Below, piece after piece: positions 26,952-36,037 of a stretch of 64,000 bases of DNA (position 1 is its first letter; every line of letters begins with the position of its first letter). The translations under genes were made by a program, and so were the position numbers. Source of the DNA: JANQOH01 sp965200095 (lineage in GTDB: Bacteria > Pseudomonadota > Alphaproteobacteria > UBA7887). The stretch spans positions 62,001 to 126,000 of the forward strand of contig OZ241350.1 in NCBI GenBank assembly GCA_965200095.1, written 5' to 3'. The notes below the pieces were generated by a model. That model saw only the letters and a program-made list of their open reading frames with translations. It was not told the DNA's origin and ran no database searches.

Positions 26952-26976
26952 CGGACTCCGACTCTCAGGATAAGAG
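26948..26976 (+). promoter_or_regulatory. Putative sigma-70-type promoter of the toxin-antitoxin pair
   Basis: TTGACG (26948-26953) and TAAGAG (26971-26976) are 17 bases apart. They overlap the mobA stop and lie about 31 bases before the antitoxin start. It is a fair -35 and a weaker -10, not confirmed. Confidence 0.4.
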
Positions 26977-27007
26977 CAGGATAGAACAGCAGACCGGGAG
27001 TCGACTC

Positions 27008-27682
27008 ATGATGAAAACGATCGAAATCGACTTCGACGTGCACCGGGCGATCGAGGCGGAGCGGCGGGGGTTCCACGACACCCCGAACGCGGTCCTGCGC
27101 CGCCTGCTGCAACTCGGCCCGGCGCCGGCGGAGCCGGGGGAGGGCTTCGCGGACGCCCCGATGGCGCTCCTTGCGCCGCCGGAGCGCGCATGGGTCTGGA
27201 AGGGTCTCGAACTCCCGCACGGGACGGAGCTGCGACTGAGCTACGCGGGGGTCGAAGCGCGCGGACAGGTCCTGGGCGGCGAACTGAATTTTTCCGGCGC
27301 GAGCTATCGCAGCCCGTCCCCGGCCGTCGCGCGGGCCGTCGAAACGGCTCGCGGCGACAAGGTTCAGGTGAACGGCTGGAAGCATATGGACGCGCGGCGC
27401 CCCGGCGACGACCGCTGGATCCCGCTCGACGAGCTCAGGACGCGCGAGACCCGGCGACCGGACGAAGACCGGCCGCGGGAAACCGCGCGCCCGGATCCGG
27501 TCGCCCCGTTCGCCCCGGGGCGCGACGACCGGGTATCCGGCCTGAGCGAAACCGCCGATCCCTGGCCTGTCGCGACAACCGGCGAGGAACTGGTCGCGTT
27601 CCTTCGCTCGTCGCCGCTCGACGAAACCGATTTCGTCGTTGAGCGCGACCGTGCGACGGGGCGCCCCGTGGACTTCGAATGA
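27008..27682 (+). CDS. Antitoxin-like protein: RHH (SeqA-N-like) plus RAMA domain
   Basis: A 224-residue protein with an unusual order. Residues 1-36 (MMKTIEIDFDVHRAIEAERR...) resemble a ribbon-helix-helix/SeqA N-terminal domain. Residues ~62-141 look like a RAMA domain (GTELRLSYAGVEARG, then 'NGWKHMDARRPGDDRWIPL'), a fold tied to DNA modification proteins. A charged Asp/Arg/Pro linker follows (142-188). Residues 189-224 (TTGEELVAFLRSSPLDETDF, then VVERDRATGRPVDFE) look like the toxin-binding tail of VapB/Phd antitoxins. It overlaps the vapC start by 4 bases and probably both represses the pair and neutralises VapC. ATG 27011 is an equal start. Confidence 0.7.
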   Translation: MMKTIEIDFDVHRAIEAERRGFHDTPNAVLRRLLQLGPAPAEPGEGFADAPMALLAPPERAWVWKGLELPHGTELRLSYAGVEARGQVLGGELNFSGASYRSPSPAVARAVETARGDKVQVNGWKHMDARRPGDDRWIPLDELRTRETRRPDEDRPRETARPDPVAPFAPGRDDRVSGLSETADPWPVATTGEELVAFLRSSPLDETDFVVERDRATGRPVDFE

Positions 27683-28110
27683 CGGGATTCCTGCTCGACA
27701 CCAACGTCATTAGCGAAACCGTCAAAAGGCGGCCCGAGGAGAAGGTCGTCGCCTGGTTGTCGAAACGCTCGCCCGACGAGCTCTTCCTGTCCGCGATAAC
27801 GTTCGGCGAACTGGCGCGGGGCGCGCGAAAGTTGCGGGACGCCGCGCGTCGACAACGCTACGAACACTGGATCCACCGCGAACTGACACGGCAATTCGCG
27901 GGGCGCATCCTTCCCTGCGACCGGGAGGCGGCGGCGATTTGGGGCGAGATCATGGGCGACGGCGACAGGCGCGGGCGGACGCGGCCGGCCGCCGACGCCT
28001 GGATCGCCGCCGTTGCCCGCCGGCGCGCATTGACCGTCGTAACCCGCAACACCGCCGATTTCACGGCGATGGGCGTGGCCCTGTTCGACCCCTGGCGCCC
28101 CGACGGATAA
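27679..28110 (+). CDS. vapC: VapC-type PIN-domain toxin
   Basis: A 143-residue PIN-domain ribonuclease of the VapC/FitB type. The acidic metal-binding residues are all present: D7 (FLLDTNVISE), E44 (ITFGELARGAR), D106 (AADAWIAAVA) and D127 (VVTRNTADF). VapC toxins cut tRNA or rRNA when their antitoxin is degraded. The ATGA overlap with the upstream RHH-RAMA gene fits a standard antitoxin-toxin order. A perfect hairpin follows the stop. Confidence 0.92.
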   Translation: MTGFLLDTNVISETVKRRPEEKVVAWLSKRSPDELFLSAITFGELARGARKLRDAARRQRYEHWIHRELTRQFAGRILPCDREAAAIWGEIMGDGDRRGRTRPAADAWIAAVARRRALTVVTRNTADFTAMGVALFDPWRPDG

Positions 28111-28114
28111 TCCC

Positions 28115-28138
28115 GGAAGGCCCGGATCGCGGCCTTCC
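28115..28138. terminator. Hairpin between convergent vapC and the DsbA-family gene
   Basis: GGAAGGCC (28115-28122) pairs with GGCCTTCC (28131-28138) around an 8-base loop, 5 bases after the vapC stop. It has no strong T-run but could end transcripts from both sides. Confidence 0.4.
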
Positions 28139-28187
28139 CCGGGGCCGCTCGATGGTTGTCGGTGTCCGCGCCGGGAGGACGCCGGCG

Positions 28188-28838
28188 CTACGACGGGACG
28201 AGAGCAGCCTCGCGGGCAGCCGCAAAGACCTGCCGGAAGACTTCCGGCTCCTGCGCGCCGGACAGGGCGTAGCGGCCATCGACGATGAAGAGCGGCACGC
28301 CGCGCAGCCCCATCGCGCGGAACCGCCCGTCGGCCTCGAGCACGAGTTCGGCGTCCTCGCCGCTTTCGATCCAGTCGCGCACGGCGTCTCCGTCGAGGCC
28401 GCAGGCGCCGGCGATACGGCCGAGCACCGAGGGGTCGCCGATATCCTCCGCTGCCTCGAAATAGGCGCGGAAAAGCGCGTCGACCACCGCGCCCTGGGCG
28501 GCGACGCCGGCGGTCTCCGCGGCGTAGCGGATCAGGCGGTGCGAATCGAGCGTGTTCGGCGTGCGCCCGATGGCGGCGAAATCCACCTCGGGGCACTCCG
28601 CGGCGGCGATCCGCGTCACCGCCTCATAGGCGCGTCCGGCGCGCTCGGGGCCGCCGAACTTGAACTCGAGATAGTCCCTGCGCGGCATTCCCGAAGGCGG
28701 CATGTCCGGGTTGAGCTGAAACGGATGCCAGGCGATCCCGGGCGCCGGCCCGTTGACGCCGTCCAGGGCTTTCTCCAGCCGCCGCTTGCCGATGTAGCAC
28801 CACGGGCAGACGGTGTCGGAAACGATATCGATCCTCAT
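28188..28838 (-). CDS. DsbA-family oxidoreductase, FrnE-like
   Basis: A 216-residue thioredoxin-fold protein with C11-P-W-C14 (SDTVCPWCYIGKRRLE), the cytoplasmic FrnE/polyketide-type branch of the DsbA superfamily. A cis-Pro loop is visible near the C-terminus (RGVPLFIVDGRYALSGAQ). There is no signal peptide, so it acts in the cytoplasm, probably as a disulfide isomerase/oxidoreductase or a glutathione-linked isomerase. ATG 28838 is used because the family N-terminus starts there; the frame's upstream extension overlaps purA. It lies 35 bases downstream of purA and may be cotranscribed. Confidence 0.9.
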   Translation of the reverse strand: MRIDIVSDTVCPWCYIGKRRLEKALDGVNGPAPGIAWHPFQLNPDMPPSGMPRRDYLEFKFGGPERAGRAYEAVTRIAAAECPEVDFAAIGRTPNTLDSHRLIRYAAETAGVAAQGAVVDALFRAYFEAAEDIGDPSVLGRIAGACGLDGDAVRDWIESGEDAELVLEADGRFRAMGLRGVPLFIVDGRYALSGAQEPEVFRQVFAAAREAALVPS

Positions 28839-28873
28839 CTTCCCGCTCCCGTTCTTCCTGTCGGCGAGGGCGT

Positions 28874-30166
28874 TCAGCCGACGAAGGGGTCGCGCACCAG
28901 GATGGTGTCGTCCCGTTCGGGGCTTGTCGACAGCAGCGCGACGGGCGCGTCGATGAGCGCTTCGATGCGGCGGATGTATTTCACCGCGGTCGCCGGCAAC
29001 GCCGCCCAGCTGCGCGCCCCGCGCGTCGATTCGCGCCACCCCTCGAAGCTCTCGTAGACCGGTTCGGCGCGCCGCTGAAGAGCCGGGGCGGCCGGCAGGC
29101 GGGTCAGCGTTTTGCCGTCCAGCCGATAGCCGACGCAGACATTGACGGTCTCGAAGCCGTCGAGCACGTCGAGTTTGGTCAACGCGACGCCGTCGACGCC
29201 GCCGAGCCGCACCGCCTGACGGACCAGCACCGAATCGAACCAGCCGCACCGCCGCTTGCGCCCGGTTACGGTGCCGAATTCGCGTCCGCGTTCGCCGAGG
29301 CGCCTCCCGGTGTCGTCGTCGAGTTCGGTGGGGAAAGGCCCTTCGCCCACCCGCGTCGTATAGGCCTTCACGATGCCGAGGACGTAATCGACGGCGCGGG
29401 GACCGACTCCGGCGCCCGCCGCCGCCGCCCCGGCGACGGTGTTGGAGGACGTCACATAAGGATAGGTGCCGTGATCCACGTCGAGCATGGCGCCCTGCGC
29501 GCCTTCGAAAAGGATGCGCCGCCCGCGCCGCCGCGCCTCGTCGAGCTCGGCGCTCACCGGCGCGGCGAAGGGAAGAAGCCGGGAGGCCGCCGCTCTCAAC
29601 CGGGCGCAAAGCCCGTCGCGGTCGACGGGGTCGAGGCCGAGTCCCGCCCGCAGCGGGTCGTGATGCGCGAGCGCTGCGTCGAGGCGTTCGGAAAGCGACT
29701 CCGGATCGCCGAGATCGCACAGGCGCACGGCGCGCCGCCCGACCTTGTCCTCATAGGCGGGGCCGATGCCGCGGCCGGTGGTGCCGATGCGCCCGGCGCT
29801 CCGCGCCGCCTCGCGGGCGCGGTCGAGCTCGCCGTGCAGGGGCAGGATCAGACAGGCGTTCTCGGCGACGCGCAGGCGCTCCGGCCCCACCGCGACGCCT
29901 TGTTCGGCGACAGTGTCGATCTCGTCCAGCAGCGCCCACGGATCGACCACCACGCCATTGCCGATCATCGAGATCTTGTCGGGCCGCACTGCGCCCGAAG
30001 GCAACAGGCTGAGCCTGTACGTCTCGCCGTCGACGACCAGCGTGTGCCCGGCATTGTGGCCGCCCTGGAAGCGCACGACGATGTCGGCGCGCTGCGACAG
30101 CCAGTCGACGATCTTGCCCTTGCCCTCGTCGCCCCATTGCGAGCCGACGACGGCGACGTTGGCCAT
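28874..30166 (-). CDS. purA: Adenylosuccinate synthetase
   Basis: A 430-residue PurA converting IMP, aspartate and GTP to adenylosuccinate in AMP synthesis. The N-terminal P-loop VVGSQWGDEGKGKIVDWLS and the GGHNAGHT motif carry the catalytic Asp and His. TGRGIGPAYEDKVGRRAVR and the GTP-specificity segment TKLDVLDGF are present. The length is normal. It follows hisZ on the same strand with a 12-base gap. Confidence 0.97.
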   Translation of the reverse strand: MANVAVVGSQWGDEGKGKIVDWLSQRADIVVRFQGGHNAGHTLVVDGETYRLSLLPSGAVRPDKISMIGNGVVVDPWALLDEIDTVAEQGVAVGPERLRVAENACLILPLHGELDRAREAARSAGRIGTTGRGIGPAYEDKVGRRAVRLCDLGDPESLSERLDAALAHHDPLRAGLGLDPVDRDGLCARLRAAASRLLPFAAPVSAELDEARRRGRRILFEGAQGAMLDVDHGTYPYVTSSNTVAGAAAAGAGVGPRAVDYVLGIVKAYTTRVGEGPFPTELDDDTGRRLGERGREFGTVTGRKRRCGWFDSVLVRQAVRLGGVDGVALTKLDVLDGFETVNVCVGYRLDGKTLTRLPAAPALQRRAEPVYESFEGWRESTRGARSWAALPATAVKYIRRIEALIDAPVALLSTSPERDDTILVRDPFVG

Positions 30167-30178
30167 CGCCCGCTCCCC

Positions 30179-31324
30179 CTACGGGTCGACGCGCCGCATG
30201 GCGCCGTCGACCCAGACGTGACCGCAGCCGAGCCGCCGCGCTTCCGCCGCAGGGTCGGGTTCGGGCATCAGCGCTTGCAGCACGGCCCAGCCGTCGGCGC
30301 GCAGGCGCGCCGCGGCGTCCCGGGGCGCATCGATGGGCAGGAACGCGCGCCGCCTGCCGGGCGTTTCGGGAAGCGCGCGCAACAGCGTATCGGTGAACAT
30401 CGTGAAGCCGGTCGCCGGTTCGTCCGACGCCGTGCGGTAGCGCCCCCCCGATCCGAGTTCGCCGCGCTGTCCGCGCGCGAACAGCGTGAACGACACCCCG
30501 GTGTGATACTCGAAACCCCGGCTCTCGATGGGGTCCACGGTGAGCGCGAGCTCCGGCGCCTCGGTCGCGACGAGTTCGACGACCTCGCAAAGCCGGTCCG
30601 CCAGCGCGCGTCCGGGCGCCGGCAGCGCCGCCCGGGCAAGGCGCGCCACGGCGGGCGCCGCCGCCCCCGTCGCCGCGAGCAACGTTTCGAGCACCGCCGC
30701 GGCGGGGCCGCCGACCGCGCGCAAGGCGGCGCCGTCCTTGCGGCGCAGCGCCGCGGCCGCCTGTCGCCGCTGCGCCTCGGGAACACCGCAGGCGTCGCAC
30801 ACCGCCGCGGCGAGGGTGGGCGTGTTCAAATCCACCGACAGCCCGCCAATGCCGAGCTGCGCCACGGCGTCCGCCGCCAGCAGGATCGCCTCGGCGTCTC
30901 CCCTGGCGGCGTTGCCGGCGCCGATCAGCTCGACTCCCACCTGGCGGAACTGCCGCCCGGCGCGCAATTCGCTGCCGCGCACGCGCAGCACCTCCCCGGC
31001 GTAGCACAGGCGCAGGGGGCGCGGCGCGCCGGCGAGACGCGAGGCGGCGATACGCGCCGCCTGCGGCGTGACGTCGGCGCGCACGCCGAGCATCCGCTGC
31101 GACGCCGGGTCCATCAAGCGGAAGGTCTGCTCTTCGTGAACGGCGCCCACGCCGTCGAGCAGTCCGTCCTCGAATTCGAGCAGCGGCGGCTTGATGCGCT
31201 CGTAGCCCCAGGCGGCGAAGCAATCTAGCATCCGCCGCGTCGCCGCGTCCTCGAGCTCGGCCTGCGGCGGCAACAGGTCGGCGAGGCCGGTGGGCAGCAG
31301 CGCCTTGCCGGAAGCGAAGTTCAC
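30179..31324 (-). CDS. hisZ: ATP phosphoribosyltransferase regulatory subunit HisZ
   Basis: A 381-residue HisRS-like protein without tRNA-charging function, needed with short-form HisG for the first step of histidine synthesis. It has class II synthetase traits: an ADVTPQAARI stretch, GRQFRQVGVELIG, and 'SRGFEYHTGVSFTLFARGQRGELGSGGRY'. It lacks the HisRS anticodon-binding domain. GTG 31324 (NFASGKALLPTGLADLLPP) starts the conserved N-terminus. It is placed between serA and purA; hisG is outside the window. Confidence 0.9.
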   Translation of the reverse strand: MNFASGKALLPTGLADLLPPQAELEDAATRRMLDCFAAWGYERIKPPLLEFEDGLLDGVGAVHEEQTFRLMDPASQRMLGVRADVTPQAARIAASRLAGAPRPLRLCYAGEVLRVRGSELRAGRQFRQVGVELIGAGNAARGDAEAILLAADAVAQLGIGGLSVDLNTPTLAAAVCDACGVPEAQRRQAAAALRRKDGAALRAVGGPAAAVLETLLAATGAAAPAVARLARAALPAPGRALADRLCEVVELVATEAPELALTVDPIESRGFEYHTGVSFTLFARGQRGELGSGGRYRTASDEPATGFTMFTDTLLRALPETPGRRRAFLPIDAPRDAAARLRADGWAVLQALMPEPDPAAEARRLGCGHVWVDGAMRRVDP

Positions 31325-31347
31325 GGCGCAACCCCGCGCGGACGGGA

Positions 31348-32922
31348 TCAGAACCGCAGCCGCTTGACGCGCACGATACCCGGCAGCGCACGGAGATCGG
31401 CGGCCAGGGCGTCGGACACGGGCTGGTCGACCTCGATCAGCGCAACCGCCGCGCCGCCGCGCGCGGTGCGTCCGAGGTGGAAGGTCGCGATGTTGATGTC
31501 CGCGTCGCCCAGGGTCCTCGCGATCGACCCGATGGCGCCCGGCGCGTCCCGGTTGTCGATGTAGAGCATGTGCGGCCCCAGGCCGGCGTCGAGGCGGATG
31601 TCGTCGATGGCGGCGATCCGCGGCATCCGCCCGAGCAGGGTGCCGGCAAGACGGCGAACTCCGCCCTCGCCGGCGAGTTCGAGGCGGATCAGACTGTGAT
31701 AGTCGCACGGTCCGTCGTGGAGGGTTTCGCTCACCTCGATGTCGCGCTCTTTCGCGACGAGGGGCGCATTGACCATGTTCACCGTTTCCATGACCGGCCG
31801 CAGCAGGCCCTGGAGGACGACCGCGGTCAGCGGCCGGGCGTTCAGCGTCGCCGCGCGCCCTTCGTAGCGCACCGAGACGCGCTCGATCCCCTCGCCGGCG
31901 AGCTGGCCGGCGAGGCTGCCGAGCTGGGTCGCCAGCGTCATGTAGGGCGCCAGGCGCGCCGCCTCCCCGGCGCTTACGGGCGGCATGTTGAGCGCGTTGG
32001 CGACCCTCCCGTCGACGAGATAGTCGGCCATCTGCCCGGCGATCTGCACCGCCACCTTTTCCTGCGCCTCGGCGGTGGACGCGCCGAGATGGGGCGTGGC
32101 GATCACCTGTTCGAGACGCAACAGCGGGTTGTCGAGCGCCGGTTCGCGTTCGAACACATCCAGCGCGGCGCCCGCCACGCGGCCCGCCCCGATCGCCGCC
32201 CGCAGGTCGTCCTCCGCCACCAGTCCGCCGCGGGCGCAATTGACGATGCGCACTCCGGGCCGCATGGCGGCGAGGGCGCGAGCGTCGATCATGCCGCGCG
32301 TCTCCCGGGTCAGCGGCGCGTGCAGGCTGACGATGTCGGCGCGGGCGAACAGCGCTTCGAGGTCCACCTTCTCGACGTTGAGCTCCGAGGCGCGCTCGCC
32401 GGCGAGATAGGGGTCGTAGACGATCACCCGCATCTTCAGCCCCTGGGCGCGGTCGGCGACGATGGCGCCGACATTGCCGCAGCCGATCAGGCCCAGGGTC
32501 TTGCCCGCGAGCTCGACGCCGACGAAAGCCGTCTTCCGCCACTCGCCCGCGCGGGTCGACCGGTCGGCCTGGGGAATGCGCCGCGCAAGCGCCATCATCA
32601 TCGCCACCGTGTGCTCGGCGGTCGTCACCGAATTGCCGAAGGGCGTGTTCATGACGACGACGCCGCGCGCAGTGGCCGCGGCGACATCGATATTGTCGAC
32701 GCCGACGCCGGCCCGGCCGACCGCCTTGAGACGCGGCGCGACCGCGAGCAGCGCGGCGTCCACCCGGGTCGCGGAGCGCACCGCGAGACCGTCGTAGGCG
32801 CCGATGCGCGCCGCCAGCGCGTCGGGCGCAAGACCGGTGGCGACATCCGCGGCGACTCCCCGGGACTCGAACACGGCGATCGCCCGGTCGCTCAGCGTAT
32901 CGGCGATCAGGACGCGGGGCAT
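31348..32922 (-). CDS. serA: D-3-phosphoglycerate dehydrogenase
   Basis: A 524-residue long-form SerA oxidising 3-phosphoglycerate to phosphohydroxypyruvate. The NAD-binding GLIGCGNVGAIVADRAQ motif, the VNCARGGLVAEDDL strand and the catalytic His in 'VIATPHLGASTAEAQ' are visible. An intervening ASB-type domain and a C-terminal ACT domain (IDNRDAPGAIGSIARTLG) follow, the latter suggesting serine feedback. ATG 32922 is the start; serC ends 22 bases upstream. The pair forms the alphaproteobacterial serC-serA operon. Confidence 0.96.
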   Translation of the reverse strand: MPRVLIADTLSDRAIAVFESRGVAADVATGLAPDALAARIGAYDGLAVRSATRVDAALLAVAPRLKAVGRAGVGVDNIDVAAATARGVVVMNTPFGNSVTTAEHTVAMMMALARRIPQADRSTRAGEWRKTAFVGVELAGKTLGLIGCGNVGAIVADRAQGLKMRVIVYDPYLAGERASELNVEKVDLEALFARADIVSLHAPLTRETRGMIDARALAAMRPGVRIVNCARGGLVAEDDLRAAIGAGRVAGAALDVFEREPALDNPLLRLEQVIATPHLGASTAEAQEKVAVQIAGQMADYLVDGRVANALNMPPVSAGEAARLAPYMTLATQLGSLAGQLAGEGIERVSVRYEGRAATLNARPLTAVVLQGLLRPVMETVNMVNAPLVAKERDIEVSETLHDGPCDYHSLIRLELAGEGGVRRLAGTLLGRMPRIAAIDDIRLDAGLGPHMLYIDNRDAPGAIGSIARTLGDADINIATFHLGRTARGGAAVALIEVDQPVSDALAADLRALPGIVRVKRLRF

Positions 32923-32944
32923 GGCGGCGCGCCGGGACGCTCGC

Positions 32945-34105
32945 TCAGGCGTCGCACAGCCGTTCCCAGGCCCAGTCGAGCCAGGGGAACAGCGCCGCGA
33001 GGTTGCTCGTTTCGACCGTCGGCCCCGCCCACAGGCGCAAACCCGGCGGCGCCGCGCGGTAACCGTTGATGTCCCACGCAGCGCCCTCGGCCTCGAGAAA
33101 GTCGACAAGGCGGCGGACGGCGGCGCGCCGGCGGTCCCCGGAAAGGGCGGCGAAGCGCGGGTCGACGATCGACAGGCACACCGAGGTGGAGGAACGGACC
33201 GCCGGGTCGGCGCACAGGAATTCGACCCAGCGGCGGCGCGCGACCCATTCGGCGACGGCGGCGAGGTTCGCCTCGCTGCGCGCGACGAGAGCGTCGAGGC
33301 CGCCGATCGACTCCGCCCAGCGCAACGCGTCGAGCGCGTCCTCGACGCACAGCATCGACGGCGTATTGACGGTCCGCCCGCGGAACAGCCCCTCGTCGAG
33401 ACGGCCGCCTTCGGCGAGGCGGAATATCTTCGGCAGCGGACGCGGCGGCGCGAAGGTCTCCAGTCTTTCCACGGCGCGCGGACCGAGCGCGATCATCCCG
33501 TGCTGCGCCTCGCCGCCGAGCGCCTTTTGCCACGACCAGGTGACGACATCGAGTTTCGACCACGGCAGACGCATCGCGAAGACGGCCGATGTCGCGTCGC
33601 AGATGGCGAGACCGCGGCGGTCGTCGGCGATCCAGTCTCCGTCCGGCGCGCGGACGCCGGAGGTCGTGCCGTTCCAGACGAACACGACGTCGTTGTCGGG
33701 CGACACGCGGTCCAGATCGGGCAGTGCGCCGTAAGGGGCTTCGTGAACGCGCGCATCGGCGACGCCGAGGCGGCGCACCGCATCGTCGGCCCAGCCGGCG
33801 CCGAAACTTTCCCAGACGAGAACGTCGACGCCGCGCGCGCCGAGAAGCGACCACAAGGCGGCCTCGAAGGCGCCGGTGTCGGACCCCGCGAGGATGCCGA
33901 GCCGCCAGTCTCCGGGCATGTCGAGCAGCGTCTTGCTGCGCGCGACGACCTCGGCGAGCCGGCTTTCGACCGCGGGCGCGCGGTGGGACCGCCCCACCGC
34001 GGCGCCGCGCAAGGCCTCGGGCGACCACCCCGGACGTTTGGCGCACGGCCCCGACGAAAAGCACGGATTGGCCGGGCGCACGCCCGGTTTCATGGCGGCG
34101 GACAT
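32945..34105 (-). CDS. serC: Phosphoserine aminotransferase
   Basis: A 386-residue PLP enzyme of the alphaproteobacterial SerC type (MKPGVRPANPCFSSGPCAKR near the start). It converts phosphohydroxypyruvate and glutamate to phosphoserine. The PLP lysine lies in VTWSWQKALGGEAQHG. It heads the serC-serA operon. A 370-base intergenic region with AT-rich repeats lies upstream and may hold its control elements. Confidence 0.95.
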   Translation of the reverse strand: MSAAMKPGVRPANPCFSSGPCAKRPGWSPEALRGAAVGRSHRAPAVESRLAEVVARSKTLLDMPGDWRLGILAGSDTGAFEAALWSLLGARGVDVLVWESFGAGWADDAVRRLGVADARVHEAPYGALPDLDRVSPDNDVVFVWNGTTSGVRAPDGDWIADDRRGLAICDATSAVFAMRLPWSKLDVVTWSWQKALGGEAQHGMIALGPRAVERLETFAPPRPLPKIFRLAEGGRLDEGLFRGRTVNTPSMLCVEDALDALRWAESIGGLDALVARSEANLAAVAEWVARRRWVEFLCADPAVRSSTSVCLSIVDPRFAALSGDRRRAAVRRLVDFLEAEGAAWDINGYRAAPPGLRLWAGPTVETSNLAALFPWLDWAWERLCDA

Positions 34106-34209
34106 GGAGGAACACGCAGCGAGAAGCGAGGATGCGAAATTTGCGGCGGACGATAGCCCCGCTCCGATCCCTCGTCAACGCCGCGCCGGGGACAGCCCGT
34201 CTCTCTCCG

Positions 34210-34259
34210 TCAAATGGCCGTCAAACAAAATCGGACCCGAATTTCCCTTGTATATCAAT
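34210..34259 (+). repeat. 50-bp direct repeat, copy 1
   Basis: Begins TCAAATGGCCGTCAAACAAA and ends TGTATATCAAT... within 34210-34259; 40 of 50 positions match copy 2 at 34376. It is unusually AT-rich for this genome. It lies in the 370-bp gene-free stretch between serC and the pseudogene. Confidence 0.75.
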
Positions 34260-34375
34260 CGATAACGAGAACGCCCCCGCCTTGCGGGGTTGTCCGTGCG
34301 GTTCTGCGTCAAATGGAAGATGCGGTTCCGTCCGCTCCGGCCACACCATGATCGCCAGCTTCGAGCCGCCCTCCA

Positions 34376-34425
34376 TCAAATGGCCGTCAAACAAATGCGG
34401 GGACGAATTAACTAGGTATATCAAT
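34376..34425 (+). repeat. 50-bp direct repeat, copy 2
   Basis: Begins with the same 20 bases as copy 1 and ends GGTATATCAAT. A partial third match (GCCGTCAAATAACCG) is near 34470. Confidence 0.75.
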
Positions 34426-34442
34426 ATATTAGCCGTCCCCGC
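34397..34442. promoter_or_regulatory. AT-rich loop between GC-rich inverted repeats
   Basis: GCGGGGACG (34397-34405) and CGTCCCCGC (34434-34442) are exact inverses flanking 28 AT-rich bases that include part of direct repeat 2. It could be a protein-binding site, promoter or structured RNA; function unknown. Confidence 0.35.
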
Positions 34443-34475
34443 GGGGCAGCGTCCACGCCTGGGAGCGGTTCGCCG

Positions 34476-35754
34476 TCAAATAACCGCTCCGGCTTCGTCC
34501 TCCCGCCCGGCCGCCCAGAACGGCAGATAGGCGCGGTTTCGATACCCGGTCGTCGAGTCCGCGACGGCGATCATGCCGGCGTTCACGGCGTCGTTCAACA
34601 GGCGGGTCGCGACCGAGGCGTTGCGGGCGGCGATGCCGAACCGTTTGCGCAAGGTCGCGTTGGTCGCGCGCTCGTTCGCGACGTGCTGGATACAACTATG
34701 GAGATAGGTCGCACGAATTCTCTCGGCGCGATCCATGTCCTTCAAATTCTTGTGGGCGAACAACACCGCGCGGGTAGAGCGTTCCGGAGCCTCGAACAGC
34801 GGGGCCGGCAATTGCGCCAGCTCGATGGCGGAGACCGCCTTGTCGATGCCGCTGCCACGCTCTTCGCAGATGCCGAAACGCCGCATGAGCGCCGCCGCCG
34901 CCTCGTTGCGCGACTGCGGGGGCGCGTCGACGAAACGCTCGGTCGAAACCAGCGGCGCGCCGGGGTTGGAGAATTCGATGCGGCCGTCGAAGACCTCCAC
35001 CATAGGCCCCGCGCCGGAAACGGAAAAATCCTGATGGATCAGCATATTCGAAACCAGCTCGCGCACCGCGGCGGATGGGAATCCTCGCCTGGCCGTGCGG
35101 AGACCTCCCTCGATCTCTTCGCCGCCGGGCAACAGGGCGTCGATATAACCGAGCGATTCCTCGAACCCCGCCGCATAGCCTTTCCCGACGACCGTTTCCC
35201 TGACGGTCTCGATACGGTTGTCGCCTCGATATCGGACTATCCGAATCGCCTTGCGCCCCAGACCGGGAAAATCGTCGAGGCGCGCGGCCAGGAGGATGGC
35301 GCCGAGATTGGCGATGTCCCAGCCGCCCGCGGCGCAGCGCCGGATCAATCCATCTGCAGCCAGCGTCTCGACGATCCGGCCGGCATCCGGCGGCAACGCC
35401 GAATTCAGCATTTTGAAATAAACCGGATAATCGAGCAGACGCAATACGTCTTCGGCGCTCGCGCGCTCATGCGCCACGATATTCTCGAACCGGACGCGAC
35501 CGAAAATACGCCACAACGCCCGCTCCCGTTCGGGCGCCGCCCACGGGTTTGCGGGTATCGTTGTCCACTCCCCAGAACATGTAGGCGCAAGGCCGTTCGT
35601 TCAGAGCCGCGGCGTTGGCGAGCGCCGAGAAATACTCGCCAATCTCCCTCGAATCGGCGTTGTCTCGCTTGAACTCCAGGCACTCCCCTTCGCCCCTCCG
35701 AAGCGCCGTCTCGACCAGGCCGGCAAGATATCCGGAGGATCGGGTCGCGCTCAC
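34476..35754 (-). pseudogene. AlbA_2 (Schlafen-like) ATP-binding regulator, disrupted
   Basis: Two frames together spell an 'ATP-binding/RecG-like' regulator. Frame one (GTG 35754) has the AlbA_2 domain: GEGECLEFKRDNADSREIGE, then 'CAYMFWGVDNDTRKPVG'. It then runs into nonsense near 35540. The next frame resumes with APERERALWRIFGRVRFE and runs to 34476 with RELVSNMLIHQDFSVSG, GRIEFSNPGAPL and RRFGICEERGSGIDK. Family members carry several tens of residues between these halves, so an out-of-frame deletion is inferred around 35535-35545. Intact homologues act as DNA-binding regulators or defence-linked proteins. Nothing suggests either half is made as a functional protein. Confidence 0.8.
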
Positions 35755-36037
35755 GGCGACGAAACGCGGCGGCCCGGGCCTGCGTGTCGCACAGATTTCA
35801 TATGCGGCTCCCTCCCCGGGCGATATCGGACCCGATCATAGCGAACCCCGTCGCCGACGCGAGTCGCGTTCCCCGGCTCTTCGCGGAACGAAGGAGCATG
35901 ATCCGGACAGACCTCGGCGCCGGACAAACCGCGGGTCGCCGACGGCGCGGCGCGGCGCGTCCTTGAAAGCGGGCGGCAGCGGGGTATGCTGCCGCGCCGT
36001 CGCGGAAGCGGCGGGCGGGGAGTGCGCGAGGGGTGGT

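Noticed and set aside
34221..34424. Small minus-strand gene between the 50-bp repeats (67 codons)
   Set aside because: It starts and ends in the repeats, lacks a ribosome site and resembles nothing I know.
34210..34425. Prophage or integron attachment sites
   Set aside because: The 50-bp repeats enclose only about 115 bp, with no integrase or tRNA gene nearby.
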